Positions 8,523 through 17,524 of a stretch of DNA of 64,000 nucleotides are shown piece by piece; within the stretch, counting starts at the first letter, position 1, and each line of letters opens with the position of its first letter. A program made the position numbers and the translations under genes. The stretch is from JBHELB01 sp041859045 (GTDB taxonomy: Bacteria; Hydrogenedentota; Hydrogenedentia; Hydrogenedentales; SLHB01), in assembly GCA_041859045.1 (NCBI GenBank), contig JBHELB010000008.1, positions 24,907-88,906 of the forward strand. The letters are read 5' to 3'. Under the pieces are notes generated by a model. The model ran no database searches. It was not told the origin of the DNA and saw only the letters and a program-made list of their open reading frames with translations.

Positions 8523-10154
8523 TCAATCGACGCGCAGCGAGGCCGAGCTTCCTCTCGTCAGCGTCACTTGCTCCCCCGATCGCCGGTTGCTCAACGTCAC
8601 TTGTACTGGCGTCGCGCTTACCGTATCCACGCGCCAGCGCGGCGCGATCTCATCGCCCGGCATGACGTTGAATTCCTGCTGATTTCCCTGTGCATCGCGA
8701 ACGCCCACGACGATGTTCCCACCGATACGCCCCACAATCGAGGCGGTCAAGGTAATCGGTGCAGGTTTAGGCGGAACGGTCGCTTCCGGTGCGGCCGCTG
8801 GGGGGACGGGCTCGGGCGAGACCAACGTGGCGGGCGAATAGATGCGAGGGGATGTCGTGGGGGGACCGGTGACGGTGGTAGCGCGCGGACGCGACACCGC
8901 CACCTCAAGGGTGCGCACGTTACGTCCGGCGAAAGTAGCCGTCACGCGCGCGCGTACAGCATCAAGCCCGGCGTCCCGCAAGGTGTTCAGGTCGAGCAAA
9001 AGGCTCTGGCGCAATCCCGGACCCACATCAACGGCGGTTGCCACCGGCTCGCCATTGGTCGAATGCCACTGCAGCGTCGAAGCGCTGACCTCGCGGAACA
9101 CGTCATGGTCTTTCTCCAGCACGGCGACCGAGAACACGCAGTCCTTGCCGTTCGTTTCGGCGTTGGGCGCATCTCCCAGGCGTAACGTGAGCGGCTCGGA
9201 AGTATTGTTGCGGGCCGTAAGAGTCAGTTGACTGCTCTCTGGGGCGCTCGTCGCGATTTCGATATCCGCTCCCCCCGCTCGAACCAGGGACGCCTGCCCC
9301 ATCAGCACGCCAACCACCGCGAACATCGCCGCGCCGGCTACCAGCGCTGAAGCAGGAACCGCCCGCCCCACCGCCCCTTTGCCAGCCGTCAAGCGCAACG
9401 CGCCCAACGCCACAAGGGCAATGCCACCGGCACCGAACAATAGCGGTCCTGGCCGCAACACCATCCAGGATGTGGACATGGGAAGCGTATCCCCGCGAAG
9501 AATATGAAGGGCGGGCTGCCCCGCTAGCCACGCCGCGGCAAGCCCTAGAATGAGCAGCCCCGCGCCGGTCGCCCGAGAAGCCCGGGTGAACGCCAACAGG
9601 ATCGCCAGTATCGGCCCCAGTAGGCAGATCGCCCTCAGCCACTGCGATGCGAGTCCGGGCGCGTCTGGCCATCGCAACAGAAGACTCGCGATCATCAGCG
9701 CCGCAACCGCGCCAATCCCCGCGCGCTCGAACGTCGACGTCGGGACAGGTAACGGGGGCATGGTGCGTTCGTACGAATCGAGAGGAAGGTCTTCAAAACC
9801 GCCCAGGACTTCCGTGGACTCTGCGCCAATCAGCGTGCGTGTATCGGAGGCCACGTGTTGCAGCGAGGAAATCTCGCGGGCAAGTCTCCGGCTGGCTTCG
9901 TTCGCCTTCTCTGGAGAAACTCGGCCCAGACTAAGTTCTTGGCCTAACCGGACTTGCGCTTCGCCGCACTGCCGCAAGCGACTTTCGATCTTTGCCAGCC
10001 GCGCGCGCTGCTCGGCGCGGATCGCCTCGATGATGCGATTGGCCCGGGCGCGATGCTGCGCAGCCGAACGATTTCCGCTCAGTCCCCGCACCTTTTCGCG
10101 GTACGACAGGGCCAGTCGAAGACTTTCTTTATACGGCGCCGTCTCGTCTTTCAT
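8523..10154 (-). CDS. multi-pass membrane protein with N-terminal coiled coil, unknown function
   Basis: The protein has 543 residues from the ATG at 10154 (GGAG about 10 bp upstream). The frame is open to 10412, but that extension crosses the opposite gene's promoter region and looks non-coding. Residues 1-110 are charged and helical, probably a coiled coil (RIIEAIRAEQRARLAKIESR and following). Residues about 150-300 contain five or six hydrophobic segments. The C-terminal region is extracytoplasmic in style, with a Pro/Ala-rich linker near residue 450. It ends in about 85 residues patterned like small beta domains of the PilP/GspC type (VGRIGGNIVVGV ... PGDEIAPRWRVDTV ... VQVTLSNRRSG). That last resemblance is weak. 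No family recognised. Confidence 0.7.
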   Translation of the reverse strand: MKDETAPYKESLRLALSYREKVRGLSGNRSAAQHRARANRIIEAIRAEQRARLAKIESRLRQCGEAQVRLGQELSLGRVSPEKANEASRRLAREISSLQHVASDTRTLIGAESTEVLGGFEDLPLDSYERTMPPLPVPTSTFERAGIGAVAALMIASLLLRWPDAPGLASQWLRAICLLGPILAILLAFTRASRATGAGLLILGLAAAWLAGQPALHILRGDTLPMSTSWMVLRPGPLLFGAGGIALVALGALRLTAGKGAVGRAVPASALVAGAAMFAVVGVLMGQASLVRAGGADIEIATSAPESSQLTLTARNNTSEPLTLRLGDAPNAETNGKDCVFSVAVLEKDHDVFREVSASTLQWHSTNGEPVATAVDVGPGLRQSLLLDLNTLRDAGLDAVRARVTATFAGRNVRTLEVAVSRPRATTVTGPPTTSPRIYSPATLVSPEPVPPAAAPEATVPPKPAPITLTASIVGRIGGNIVVGVRDAQGNQQEFNVMPGDEIAPRWRVDTVSATPVQVTLSNRRSGEQVTLTRGSSASLRVD

Positions 10155-10316
10155 GAACACCGGTCTCCGCCGCTCGCGCCCCTCTTCATTAAAGGAACGA
10201 CCTAGGAAAGTATACACCCTTTCCCCATCGGAAGTCCGCGAGGAATGCCGGGAAACAGGGTAATTTGGCGCGCGATCTAGGGTCATATTCCTGTTGCAAT
10301 ATCGCGCGCACGCTTC

Positions 10317-10322
10317 CACAAT
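10317..10322 (+). promoter_or_regulatory. possible promoter (-10) for the FG-GAP gene
   Basis: TTGCAA at 10294-10299, a 17-bp spacer and CACAAT at 10317-10322 lie 36 bp before the ATG. The match is partial. The 203-bp divergent region 10155-10357 contains no gene. Confidence 0.3.
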
Positions 10323-10357
10323 ATCCACCTTGGGGAGGGAAACCGAGGAGGACGGCA

Positions 10358-11443
10358 ATGCCATTGGTGTTTCGCAAAGTCTTAATCGCTGACCAGCGCT
10401 ACGAAGCCGCACAGGTTTTCGATGTCAACAACGATGGCGTGCTCGATATCGTGTCGGGTGCGTTCTGGTACGAGGGGCCCGATTTCACGAAGGCCCATCC
10501 GATCGGACCCGTTATGGCGGCCGATGAGTATTTCGACGATTTCTCGGCCATTCCCATTGATGTCAATGGCGACGGGCATCTTGATTTCATCACCGGCGGC
10601 TGGTGGGGGGATACTGTTCGCTGGCGCGAGAATCCTGGTGCCCCCGGCAAGCCCTGGCCTGAACACGTGATTGCGCATTGCGGCAATGTAGAGACCACCC
10701 GCGCCTGGGATATCGACGGGGACGGCGTTCCTGAAGTCATTCCCAACACGCCGAATCATCCGCTGGTGGTGTACAAACTCAAGACCGATGCCCGTGGCAA
10801 GGGGCTGGGCGAGTTCACGGCGCATGTTATCAGCGAGACGCCGCAGGGCCACGGGCTGGGTTGGGGGGATATCTCCGGCAGTGGACGCGGCGATCTTATT
10901 GTGCACAACGGCTGGTACGAGGCCCCCGCGGATCGCTATCGCGAACCCTGGGTGTTTCACCAGGAATTCGAGTTCGGCTGCGCGAGCGTGCCGATCCTTG
11001 TGGTGGATGTCAACGGCGACGGCCTAAACGATCTGATCGTTGGCCAAGCGCACGGCTTCGGGCTGGACTGGTACGAGCAACGCCGCGCCGACGACGGCAC
11101 TCGGACCTGGGTGCGCCATGTAATCGACCCCGACAACAGTCAGTATCACGAAATGCAATGGGCCGACATCGACGGCGACGGGCAGTGTGAACTCATAACC
11201 GGCAAGCGCTACCGGGCGCACTGCGGGAATGACCCCGGCGAGGCCGGTCCGGTCGGCATCTACTATTTCAAATGGACCGGCGAGAGTTTCGTAAAACAGG
11301 TCATTGACTACGGCCCCATCCGCGAGGCCACGGGGTGCGGCATTCAACTTGCCCTTGCCGACCTCACCGGCAACGGCCTGCTCGACCTCGTTGCGCCGGG
11401 CAAAGATGGACTCTACGTGTTCTACAACGAAGGCTACAAGTAA
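10358..11443 (+). CDS. FG-GAP/VCBS repeat protein
   Basis: The protein has 361 residues from the ATG at 10358, with GAGGAGG 6 bp upstream; a longer TTG reading from 10265 crosses the promoter region. Several calcium-loop repeats of the type DxNxDGxxD are visible: DVNNDGVLD (about residue 23), DVNGDGHLD (about 68), DIDGDGVPE (about 118), DVNGDGLND (about 217) and DIDGDGQCE (about 269). These indicate a beta-propeller of integrin-alpha/FG-GAP blades. There is no signal peptide, which is unusual for this family and suggests either a cytoplasmic role or an unrecognised export route. It is followed 12 bp later by a Gfo/Idh oxidoreductase, probably in one operon. Binding of a carbohydrate or protein partner is likely; no catalytic residues are evident. 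Confidence 0.85.
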   Translation: MPLVFRKVLIADQRYEAAQVFDVNNDGVLDIVSGAFWYEGPDFTKAHPIGPVMAADEYFDDFSAIPIDVNGDGHLDFITGGWWGDTVRWRENPGAPGKPWPEHVIAHCGNVETTRAWDIDGDGVPEVIPNTPNHPLVVYKLKTDARGKGLGEFTAHVISETPQGHGLGWGDISGSGRGDLIVHNGWYEAPADRYREPWVFHQEFEFGCASVPILVVDVNGDGLNDLIVGQAHGFGLDWYEQRRADDGTRTWVRHVIDPDNSQYHEMQWADIDGDGQCELITGKRYRAHCGNDPGEAGPVGIYYFKWTGESFVKQVIDYGPIREATGCGIQLALADLTGNGLLDLVAPGKDGLYVFYNEGYK

Positions 11444-11455
11444 GGGAACCGCATC

Positions 11456-12514
11456 ATGAGCGAGAGGGCCATTCGTGTTGGATTTGTGGGCGTTGGCGGT
11501 ATGGGCCAATGCGCTCACCTCAAGAACATCGTCACCGTTCCCAACTGTGAAGTCGTGGCGATAGCCGAGCTTCGTCCTCAATTGGCGGCAAAAGTCGCCG
11601 AGCGTTACGCCATTCCGAGGGTCTACCCCGATCACAAAGCAATGATCGAGAACGAACAACTCGACGCGATCGTCGCATCGCAACCCTTCGTGCGCCACGC
11701 CGTGCTCGTGCCTGAACTGCTCGCCGCAAACGTCCCTATTTTCACCGAGAAACCCCTCGCTGGTTGCGTGCAAGCGGGCCAACACATCCTCGATGCATTG
11801 GGCAAAAGCAACACGTGGCACATGATCGGCTACCACAAACGCAGCGATCCCGCCACCATGTACGCCAAAGCCCAGATCGACGCGTGGAAGGCGTCGGGCG
11901 AGGTGGGCCGCCTGCGGTATGTGCGCATTCTCATGCCCGCGGGCGATTGGGTGGCCAGCGGCTTCAACGACCTTATCTCAACGGACGAGCCAATGCCCCC
12001 GTTGACGTTTGAAGCGCCTCCAGCGGATCTGGACCACAAGATGTACGAGGAGTACATCGGCTTCGTGAACTACTACATCCACCAGGTCAACCTCATGCGC
12101 CACCTGCTCGGCGAGGACTACACACTAACCTACGCAGACTGGAACAACACGGTGCTCGTGGCGGAAACCGACAGCGCAGTGACAGGCGTCATCGAGATGT
12201 CACCCTACACCACCACCATCGACTGGCAAGAAGAAGCCCTGATGGCCTTTGAACACGGCTGGATCAAACTGCGGTTGCCTGCGCCATTGGCGGCGAACCG
12301 TCCCGGTCACGTCGAGATCATGCGCGACCCAGGTCAAGGCGCCGTTCCGGAAACCAGAGCGCCCTCATTACCCTGGGTGCATGCCATGCGTCAGCAGGCG
12401 ATCAACTTCATCGACGCCGTGCGCGGCACGCGCTCACCCATGTGCACCGCGCACGAGGCGATGAAAGACCTCCTGGTCGCGCGCGATTATCTCCGCCTAC
12501 GCCATAGGGTCTAG
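11456..12514 (+). CDS. Gfo/Idh/MocA-family NAD(P)-dependent oxidoreductase
   Basis: The protein has 352 residues. The Rossmann motif VGFVGVGGMG is at residues 8-17, and FTEKPLAG near residue 99 carries the family's EKP active-site motif. These enzymes oxidise or reduce sugars, inositols or related polyols using a bound nicotinamide cofactor. A GGGAAC-like RBS lies upstream of the ATG. It sits between an FG-GAP protein and a mannose-6-phosphate isomerase-like protein, pointing to sugar catabolism. The exact substrate cannot be read from the sequence. Confidence 0.9.
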   Translation: MSERAIRVGFVGVGGMGQCAHLKNIVTVPNCEVVAIAELRPQLAAKVAERYAIPRVYPDHKAMIENEQLDAIVASQPFVRHAVLVPELLAANVPIFTEKPLAGCVQAGQHILDALGKSNTWHMIGYHKRSDPATMYAKAQIDAWKASGEVGRLRYVRILMPAGDWVASGFNDLISTDEPMPPLTFEAPPADLDHKMYEEYIGFVNYYIHQVNLMRHLLGEDYTLTYADWNNTVLVAETDSAVTGVIEMSPYTTTIDWQEEALMAFEHGWIKLRLPAPLAANRPGHVEIMRDPGQGAVPETRAPSLPWVHAMRQQAINFIDAVRGTRSPMCTAHEAMKDLLVARDYLRLRHRV

Positions 12515-12577
12515 CGTGAAACGTATCCATTGAACAAAAGAGCGACGCGACATACCATAGAAAAAAAGGGGGCGGCT

Positions 12578-13792
12578 ATGGACGGAAAACGGCGGGCGGT
12601 GGCGGAGCGGGCATTGTCGGACGGAAACGGCATCTTGCGGCTGGAGCCTGCATGGATTGAGCGCGATTTCCTGTGCGCGGGGTTCCGCATGGGGTTGGAC
12701 GAGGAACAGGGCACCGTGTGGACGCGTGAGCCCGGCGTGCGTTGGGAGATCGCCGAGCGGTGGTTTGCGTCGGAGACATTGGCCAGCAACCGAATCCCCA
12801 AGGAGAACGAGGGGTTGAGTTTCCTGGCGCTCGAAGATGAGCGCATGACGATGATAGAGGCGATGGACTTGCTGCCGGAGGAGATCCTCGGCGCAGAACA
12901 CGTCGCGCAGTATGGCCCGCGCATGCACCGGCTCGTGAAGCTCTTCGACTACGGCGATCGCCTTCCGTATCACCTACACCAGCAACAACATGACGCGGCC
13001 AAAGTGGGCCGGAACGCGAAGGAAGAGGCGTATTTTTTCCCGGCGGGCGTGGACTTTGGGAAACACCCGGAGACGTTCCTGGGATGTCATCCGTATATCG
13101 TGCGAGAGGGCAAGCAGGAGGCGACGTTCCTGCCGTATCTCGAGAAATGGGACAGCGACCTCATTCTGCAGCATGCTCCCGCGGTCAAGCAGATTCCCAA
13201 CGACGGGTTTCATGTGCCGTCGGGAATGTTGCACGCACCGGGCACGGCGCTCACGTTCGAGCTTCAGGAAAGCAGCGACGTGTACAGTATGTGGCAGGCG
13301 CTTTGCGGCGGAAAGCTGCTCTCCAAAGACGTGCTGTACAAAGACGTGCACCCGGACGAACGCCGTGCGCTGGGCGAACGCGCCGTGCTGCCCCAGGTGA
13401 ACTGGGAAGCGTCGGGCGATCCGCTGTTTTACGAGAACCGCCACACGCCGCCTCTCTTGATCGAGGAAACCCCGACCGGGCGTGATGAATGGGTGTTCTA
13501 CAATTCGGACAAGTTCAGCGGGAAACGCCTGACACTCAAGCCCGGACAGCGATGGATGCTGAGCGAACGCGGCGCATATGCGCTGTTTGTTTGGCGCGGC
13601 CGCGGCACGGTGGACGGCCACGAGGTTCAAGGCCAGAATCTCGGGATGGACGAACTGCTCGTGACCTACCGAAAGGCCGTCGAGCCGATCCCCGTTGTGA
13701 ACGCCGGAACCGACGAACTCGAGCTGTTCCGCATCTTCGGAAAGGGCATCTACCCCGACTGCCCGCGACTGTCGCCGCGTACGCTGGGGTAG
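12578..13792 (+). CDS. cupin-type, class I mannose-6-phosphate isomerase-like protein
   Basis: The protein has 404 residues from the ATG at 12578, preceded by AAGGGGG; a TTG at 12530 would add 16 residues without an RBS. The central PYHLHQQQHDAAKVGRNAKE followed by AYFF resembles the metal-binding cupin core of phosphomannose isomerases (His/Gln/Glu ligands). The later DGFHVPSGMLHAPG fits the second metal-site strand. It would interconvert mannose 6-phosphate and fructose 6-phosphate or an analogue; similarity to classical ManA is partial, so the substrate is open. It probably belongs to the same operon as the upstream oxidoreductase (63 bp gap). Confidence 0.65.
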   Translation: MDGKRRAVAERALSDGNGILRLEPAWIERDFLCAGFRMGLDEEQGTVWTREPGVRWEIAERWFASETLASNRIPKENEGLSFLALEDERMTMIEAMDLLPEEILGAEHVAQYGPRMHRLVKLFDYGDRLPYHLHQQQHDAAKVGRNAKEEAYFFPAGVDFGKHPETFLGCHPYIVREGKQEATFLPYLEKWDSDLILQHAPAVKQIPNDGFHVPSGMLHAPGTALTFELQESSDVYSMWQALCGGKLLSKDVLYKDVHPDERRALGERAVLPQVNWEASGDPLFYENRHTPPLLIEETPTGRDEWVFYNSDKFSGKRLTLKPGQRWMLSERGAYALFVWRGRGTVDGHEVQGQNLGMDELLVTYRKAVEPIPVVNAGTDELELFRIFGKGIYPDCPRLSPRTLG

Positions 13793-13843
13793 AGACGAAA
13801 GTTGCAGTCTCTGAAGAGGCATGTGCTTTCCCCTGACGAATCC

Positions 13844-13872
13844 TTGCCGGGATGTGCGGTTTGGGGTAAGAT
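13844..13872 (+). promoter_or_regulatory. probable promoter of the yefM-yoeB operon
   Basis: TTGCCG (13844-13849), a 17-bp spacer and TAAGAT (13867-13872) lie 45 bp before the antitoxin ATG. Confidence 0.5.
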
Positions 13873-13917
13873 CGAATATGCGCTGAGCACCTCAGAAGGC
13901 TCGGGGAAAGGCAGATC

Positions 13918-14160
13918 ATGACGACCGTACCCAGCGACAAAGCCAAAGAAACCCTCTCGGCCCTTATCGCACAGGTTTCACTTTCACATGAACCCATCGA
14001 GATTCTAGACGAAACCGGTGCGGCGGTACTCGTTGGCGAAGAAGACTGGCGCTCCATCCAGGAGACTCTTCATCTCCTTTCGATTCCTGGCATGCGTGAA
14101 TCCATTCGCGAAGGTATGGAAACGTCTGCGGATGAGTGCTCTCAGGAGCCGGGGTGGTGA
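13918..14160 (+). CDS. yefM: YefM/Phd-family antitoxin
   Basis: The protein has 80 residues. The N-terminal half (KAKETLSALIAQVSLSHEPI then a short beta hairpin, VLVGEEDWRSIQETLHLLS) is the Phd/YefM DNA-binding fold. The acidic C-terminus would wrap the toxin. YefM proteins repress their own operon. The TGA stop overlaps the toxin's GTG start region, the usual antitoxin-first arrangement. Confidence 0.9.
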   Translation: MTTVPSDKAKETLSALIAQVSLSHEPIEILDETGAAVLVGEEDWRSIQETLHLLSIPGMRESIREGMETSADECSQEPGW

Positions 14161-14420
14161 TCTGGACGATTCGCTTCACAAAGCAGGCGCAGAAAGACGC
14201 GAGGAAGCTCGCCGCTGCGGGCTTGAAAGCCAATGCGCAAAAACTCCTGGGGATACTGGCCGAGAATCCATTTCAATCACCGCCGCCATTTGAGCGGCTT
14301 GTGGGCGATCTCTTGGGGGCGTATTCACGGCGCATCAACATCCAACACCGGTTGATCTACCAGGTGCTTGAGGAGTCCCGAACGGTGAAGGTTCTTCGAA
14401 TGTGGACGCATTACGAATAA
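14154..14420 (+). CDS. yoeB: YoeB-family ribosome-dependent mRNA interferase toxin
   Basis: The protein has 88 residues. I chose the GTG at 14154 (or the adjacent GTG at 14157) because AGGAG at 14143-14147 is correctly spaced; a GTG at 14136 lies upstream of that RBS. The C-terminal motifs RRINIQHRLIYQV and RMWTHYE contain the conserved Arg and the terminal His-Tyr of YoeB active sites. YoeB cleaves mRNA in the ribosomal A site when free of YefM. All catalytic-region residues look intact, so the module should be functional. Confidence 0.9.
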   Translation: MVIWTIRFTKQAQKDARKLAAAGLKANAQKLLGILAENPFQSPPPFERLVGDLLGAYSRRINIQHRLIYQVLEESRTVKVLRMWTHYE

Positions 14421-14464
14421 CCCGGCGCGCCGCCTGTCAGGTCCTATCCCATGTGCAGCAAGAA

Positions 14465-16600
14465 TTAGTTCGCGCGCACGAGTTGAATAGTGCAAGGCTC
14501 TTGTCGTTCTAACTCCAGTCGGCCGGGTGTGTCGCCAGGTTGGGTCAGCGTCCATTTTTTCTCGGGCCAGGTGATGCTTAGCGGGAACGCGCCGTTGCCA
14601 ACGACGGACTCGAGCGTGAGGGTGACGTCACTTTGCGAGGCCTGAACGCTCCAGATGCTGTCGGCGATGCGTATGCGCGAGACGGTCAGACTAGGCCAAT
14701 CGCGGGGCAGGCTTGGGTCAATCGCGAAGCCTTCCGGCGTGGCGCGCAAACCCAGGAACCCATCCAGAAGCACCTGCGGAACCAGCACGCTCTCGAAAAA
14801 TTCCATATCGAGCCCCAACCCGCCGGGTGTGCCCGCGCCCTGCATTGTGCCCGGTCGTGAGCCGTCATAGTACTTTCGGTAGCCGCCCGCCGCTTCGACT
14901 TCGCGGTACCACGCGGCAATTTCCTTGATGCGCGCGGCGGCGCTCTCTGGGCCGAGCACGGCCACGCGGGCCATGAGATCGTGATAGGAGAACCCCAACA
15001 CCGCGCCGCCGTCCTGCACCTGATCACCCCAAGGGATCGTCTCAGGAGCACTCCACGCAAAGAAGTAGTACTCGATATTGCGCTTCGTCGTCGCGCGCGG
15101 GCCGAAACGCCAATGGTAAATGTCCGCCCCTTGCGCGGTATCGCCTTTGACGACGCGGTCACCATTGATCCATGCGAGGATCGATTTCGCATGCTTCTCC
15201 GTAGCGAACCCGTAGTAGATCGCCTCTAGGTTCAGGAAGGTAAAGCCGTAGTCATGCATGACGCCGTCAAGATCAACCGTTCCGAAGCGGCCCGTTTCCG
15301 CGCTCCAGAACACCTGGTTTCCTACGCGCTTGACCTTCGCGGCGTGGCGCTCGAGGTTGTCCGCGTCGAACGCCAACGGTCCCTGTACGACGTTCCATTC
15401 CGGATGCGCCGCAATAGCACGCTCGATTGCCGCCATTGTGCGCACGGCGTCGTAGTGCTGGACGGTCGCGTAGGCGTCTTTTCCTCCAAACGGCAACAAA
15501 TCCCAGTAGTTGTTGCCGATGCCCACGCCCGGCAGGGTAGTCTTCTTCCCTTCCGCATCGAGTACGAGCCCCGAGCGTCCTTCGTGTCCCACCCACGGTA
15601 CGGTCACGACGCCTTCGCGCGCGACGGCGAATTCATCAAGGTCGTAGCGAAGCGCCGTGCGCATGCGATTGATGTTCGCGCGAAGGAACCCGAGGTCTTT
15701 CGTCCAGGAGAAGTACTTCGCGCATCCGCGAATGAAGTTTGATGCATTGATCGTGTGGCGCGTGTCGAATTGGGTGAAGAACGCTTGCACGCCGATTTTC
15801 GCGCCGGGCGTATCGTTGGCAAACTGTATGCGCAACCGGTTAATCGTGCCCTTCCACCGTGGATGTTTGTACATCGGGATCATGGTAAACACGACGTTGC
15901 CGCCTTCCAGTGAATCAAAATACACGCGGCGATCGGCGGAAAACTCCGGTTCCTCGCGCGACGCCCATTCAATATAAGGCCGGGCGTTTCCGAGTCCTGT
16001 TGCGCGCCAGCGAAATTGCAGGAATGGCGATTCGTAGGTGTCCGCATCGGGGATCGGCGGTGTGGTAATCGACGCGGCCGCCGCGGTCAATTCCAGATTC
16101 CATGTTTGGTCGGCGATACCCAGATCCGTGGCGCCTGCCGTGAGCCAACCTTCCTGCGTCCGCTCTTCCGTGCCCGTCCACGTTGGTGAATAGCCCGCGA
16201 GCGAGAAGTGCCACCCCCAACCGTTGCGCCCCTGTCTCCAGAACGGGAACGGCCAGCCGAGCTGATGCGCGATGGAACCATGCTGATGCGTGGCGAGGTA
16301 GCCGTCGGTGTCGAGAATGCGAGCGCTGAGCGTAGCGCGCCACTCGCGGCGGAACTGCTCCGACTGTCCCTCCACCGCCGGCCACAGTGCTGCGCTCGGA
16401 AGCCATTCGTCCCAAAGCGTCGCTTTCGGACCCGCGCTGGAGTAGTGCTGCCAGTAGAGACGGCGCAATGCGTCCACCTCGGTTTCGTGACCCGGTGCGA
16501 TAAACGCGGGAAACGTGGGCGCAATCGCGGACTCTGCGTCTGCGACGTTCGTAACCCCCATCGCGACTCCGAGCAAAAGAATCAGCCGTTGCATGCTCAT
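14465..16600 (-). CDS. secreted six-hairpin glycosidase-like protein
   Basis: The protein has 711 residues with a signal peptide (MQRLILLLGVAMGVTNVADA) and AAGGGGAACGCT just before the ATG. The length, an N-terminal beta-sandwich-like part (residues 120-280) and a helical-barrel region with repeated aromatic/Trp patterns (WSAPETIPWGDQ, LGLDMEFFESVLVPQVLLDG) resemble (alpha/alpha)6 glycosidases of the GH65/GH94/trehalase-like clans. So does the closing beta region (AIDPSLPRDWPSL). The exact GH family cannot be fixed by eye. It is probably periplasmic or secreted and degrades oligosaccharide. The sugar-isomerase-like gene lies just upstream on the same strand (42 bp), suggesting a polysaccharide-use operon. 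Confidence 0.7.
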   Translation of the reverse strand: MSMQRLILLLGVAMGVTNVADAESAIAPTFPAFIAPGHETEVDALRRLYWQHYSSAGPKATLWDEWLPSAALWPAVEGQSEQFRREWRATLSARILDTDGYLATHQHGSIAHQLGWPFPFWRQGRNGWGWHFSLAGYSPTWTGTEERTQEGWLTAGATDLGIADQTWNLELTAAAASITTPPIPDADTYESPFLQFRWRATGLGNARPYIEWASREEPEFSADRRVYFDSLEGGNVVFTMIPMYKHPRWKGTINRLRIQFANDTPGAKIGVQAFFTQFDTRHTINASNFIRGCAKYFSWTKDLGFLRANINRMRTALRYDLDEFAVAREGVVTVPWVGHEGRSGLVLDAEGKKTTLPGVGIGNNYWDLLPFGGKDAYATVQHYDAVRTMAAIERAIAAHPEWNVVQGPLAFDADNLERHAAKVKRVGNQVFWSAETGRFGTVDLDGVMHDYGFTFLNLEAIYYGFATEKHAKSILAWINGDRVVKGDTAQGADIYHWRFGPRATTKRNIEYYFFAWSAPETIPWGDQVQDGGAVLGFSYHDLMARVAVLGPESAAARIKEIAAWYREVEAAGGYRKYYDGSRPGTMQGAGTPGGLGLDMEFFESVLVPQVLLDGFLGLRATPEGFAIDPSLPRDWPSLTVSRIRIADSIWSVQASQSDVTLTLESVVGNGAFPLSITWPEKKWTLTQPGDTPGRLELERQEPCTIQLVRAN

Positions 16601-16642
16601 AGCGTTCCCCTTGTGGCTAGTCTGTAACCGACAGGCGCCCCC

Positions 16643-17506
16643 TCACGACGAAGGCTCCTTTTGGTCAAGTTCGCGGAACACCTCTTCGAATCGGTGGCCG
16701 TAGTCGATGTAGGATCCATAGAGGGTCTCGGGAGAAACCGGACCTCCGCCAGTATGGACCACTGACGCGATATGCGGTTCGATGGAAAAGCCGCCGTCAT
16801 AGCCGGTCGCCATCAGATCGGCGACGATTTCGCGCACGCACCCTTCTCCATCGCCGGCAAACGTGTAACGCGTGCCGCCTTCAGGCGTCGCGACGGCGTC
16901 CTTGATGTGGACATACACGATGTGCGCGCGCACTGCGCGGTAGTAGGCCCACGAATTCTGCCCGTGCGAGACGGGATTTCCCGTGTCGAATACGAGATTC
17001 AAGTAGGGACTGTCGACCTCGCCCAGCAGGATCTCCGTATGCTCTGGCGATTGTCCGCCCCAACCGTCGCAATTCTCATGCACCAACGTCACCCCGCCGT
17101 CCCCGGCCATCTGCGCGAGTTCGCGTAACCGCCGGAAGACTTCCTTGCGCCAGGCGCGATCCGGCCAAGGGGCCTCTTTGAAGTTGGGGTAACTCATCAC
17201 GCGAATCAAGCGGGTCTTCAACCGGTGCATCCGGGGGATGGCGCGGCGCAATTCCTCCACATCGACGCTGAAGTCGGTGGTGATAGGGCGTGCCCAGTTG
17301 GCCAGTGCGCTCGCGAAGCAGGACACGTGCAGGTTCGCCTCGGTGATGGTCGCGTACACATCGTCAAACGCCGCATCGGACATCAGGGCGATGCCTTCAC
17401 CCTCGACGTTACGCAGTTCGATGTGGTTCCAGCCTAATTCCCGATGCGCCCTCACTTGCGCCATGATCGAACGGCCCGCTTCGTCCGCAATCCCCGACAG
17501 GAACAT
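16643..17506 (-). CDS. sugar phosphate isomerase/epimerase-like TIM barrel
   Basis: The protein has 287 residues of the AP-endonuclease-2-like TIM-barrel family. HIELRNVEG near residue 31, TLVHENCDGWGG near 140, VFDTGNPV near 172 and YVHIKD near 198 supply the Glu/His/Asp metal ligands expected for xylose-isomerase-like enzymes; FSIEPH near 246 closes the site. Members isomerise or epimerise sugars or inositols. GAAGGGGGAC precedes the ATG. It is followed by the secreted glycosidase and preceded by a DJ-1 protein, all on the minus strand. Confidence 0.85.
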   Translation of the reverse strand: MFLSGIADEAGRSIMAQVRAHRELGWNHIELRNVEGEGIALMSDAAFDDVYATITEANLHVSCFASALANWARPITTDFSVDVEELRRAIPRMHRLKTRLIRVMSYPNFKEAPWPDRAWRKEVFRRLRELAQMAGDGGVTLVHENCDGWGGQSPEHTEILLGEVDSPYLNLVFDTGNPVSHGQNSWAYYRAVRAHIVYVHIKDAVATPEGGTRYTFAGDGEGCVREIVADLMATGYDGGFSIEPHIASVVHTGGGPVSPETLYGSYIDYGHRFEEVFRELDQKEPSS

Positions 17507-17524
17507 GCGTCCCCCTTCACTGCG

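Noticed and set aside
10155..10412. N-terminal extension of the minus-strand membrane protein to 10412
   Set aside because: It overlaps the divergent gene and its promoter region, is low in family-like sequence, and the internal ATG at 10154 has a usable RBS.
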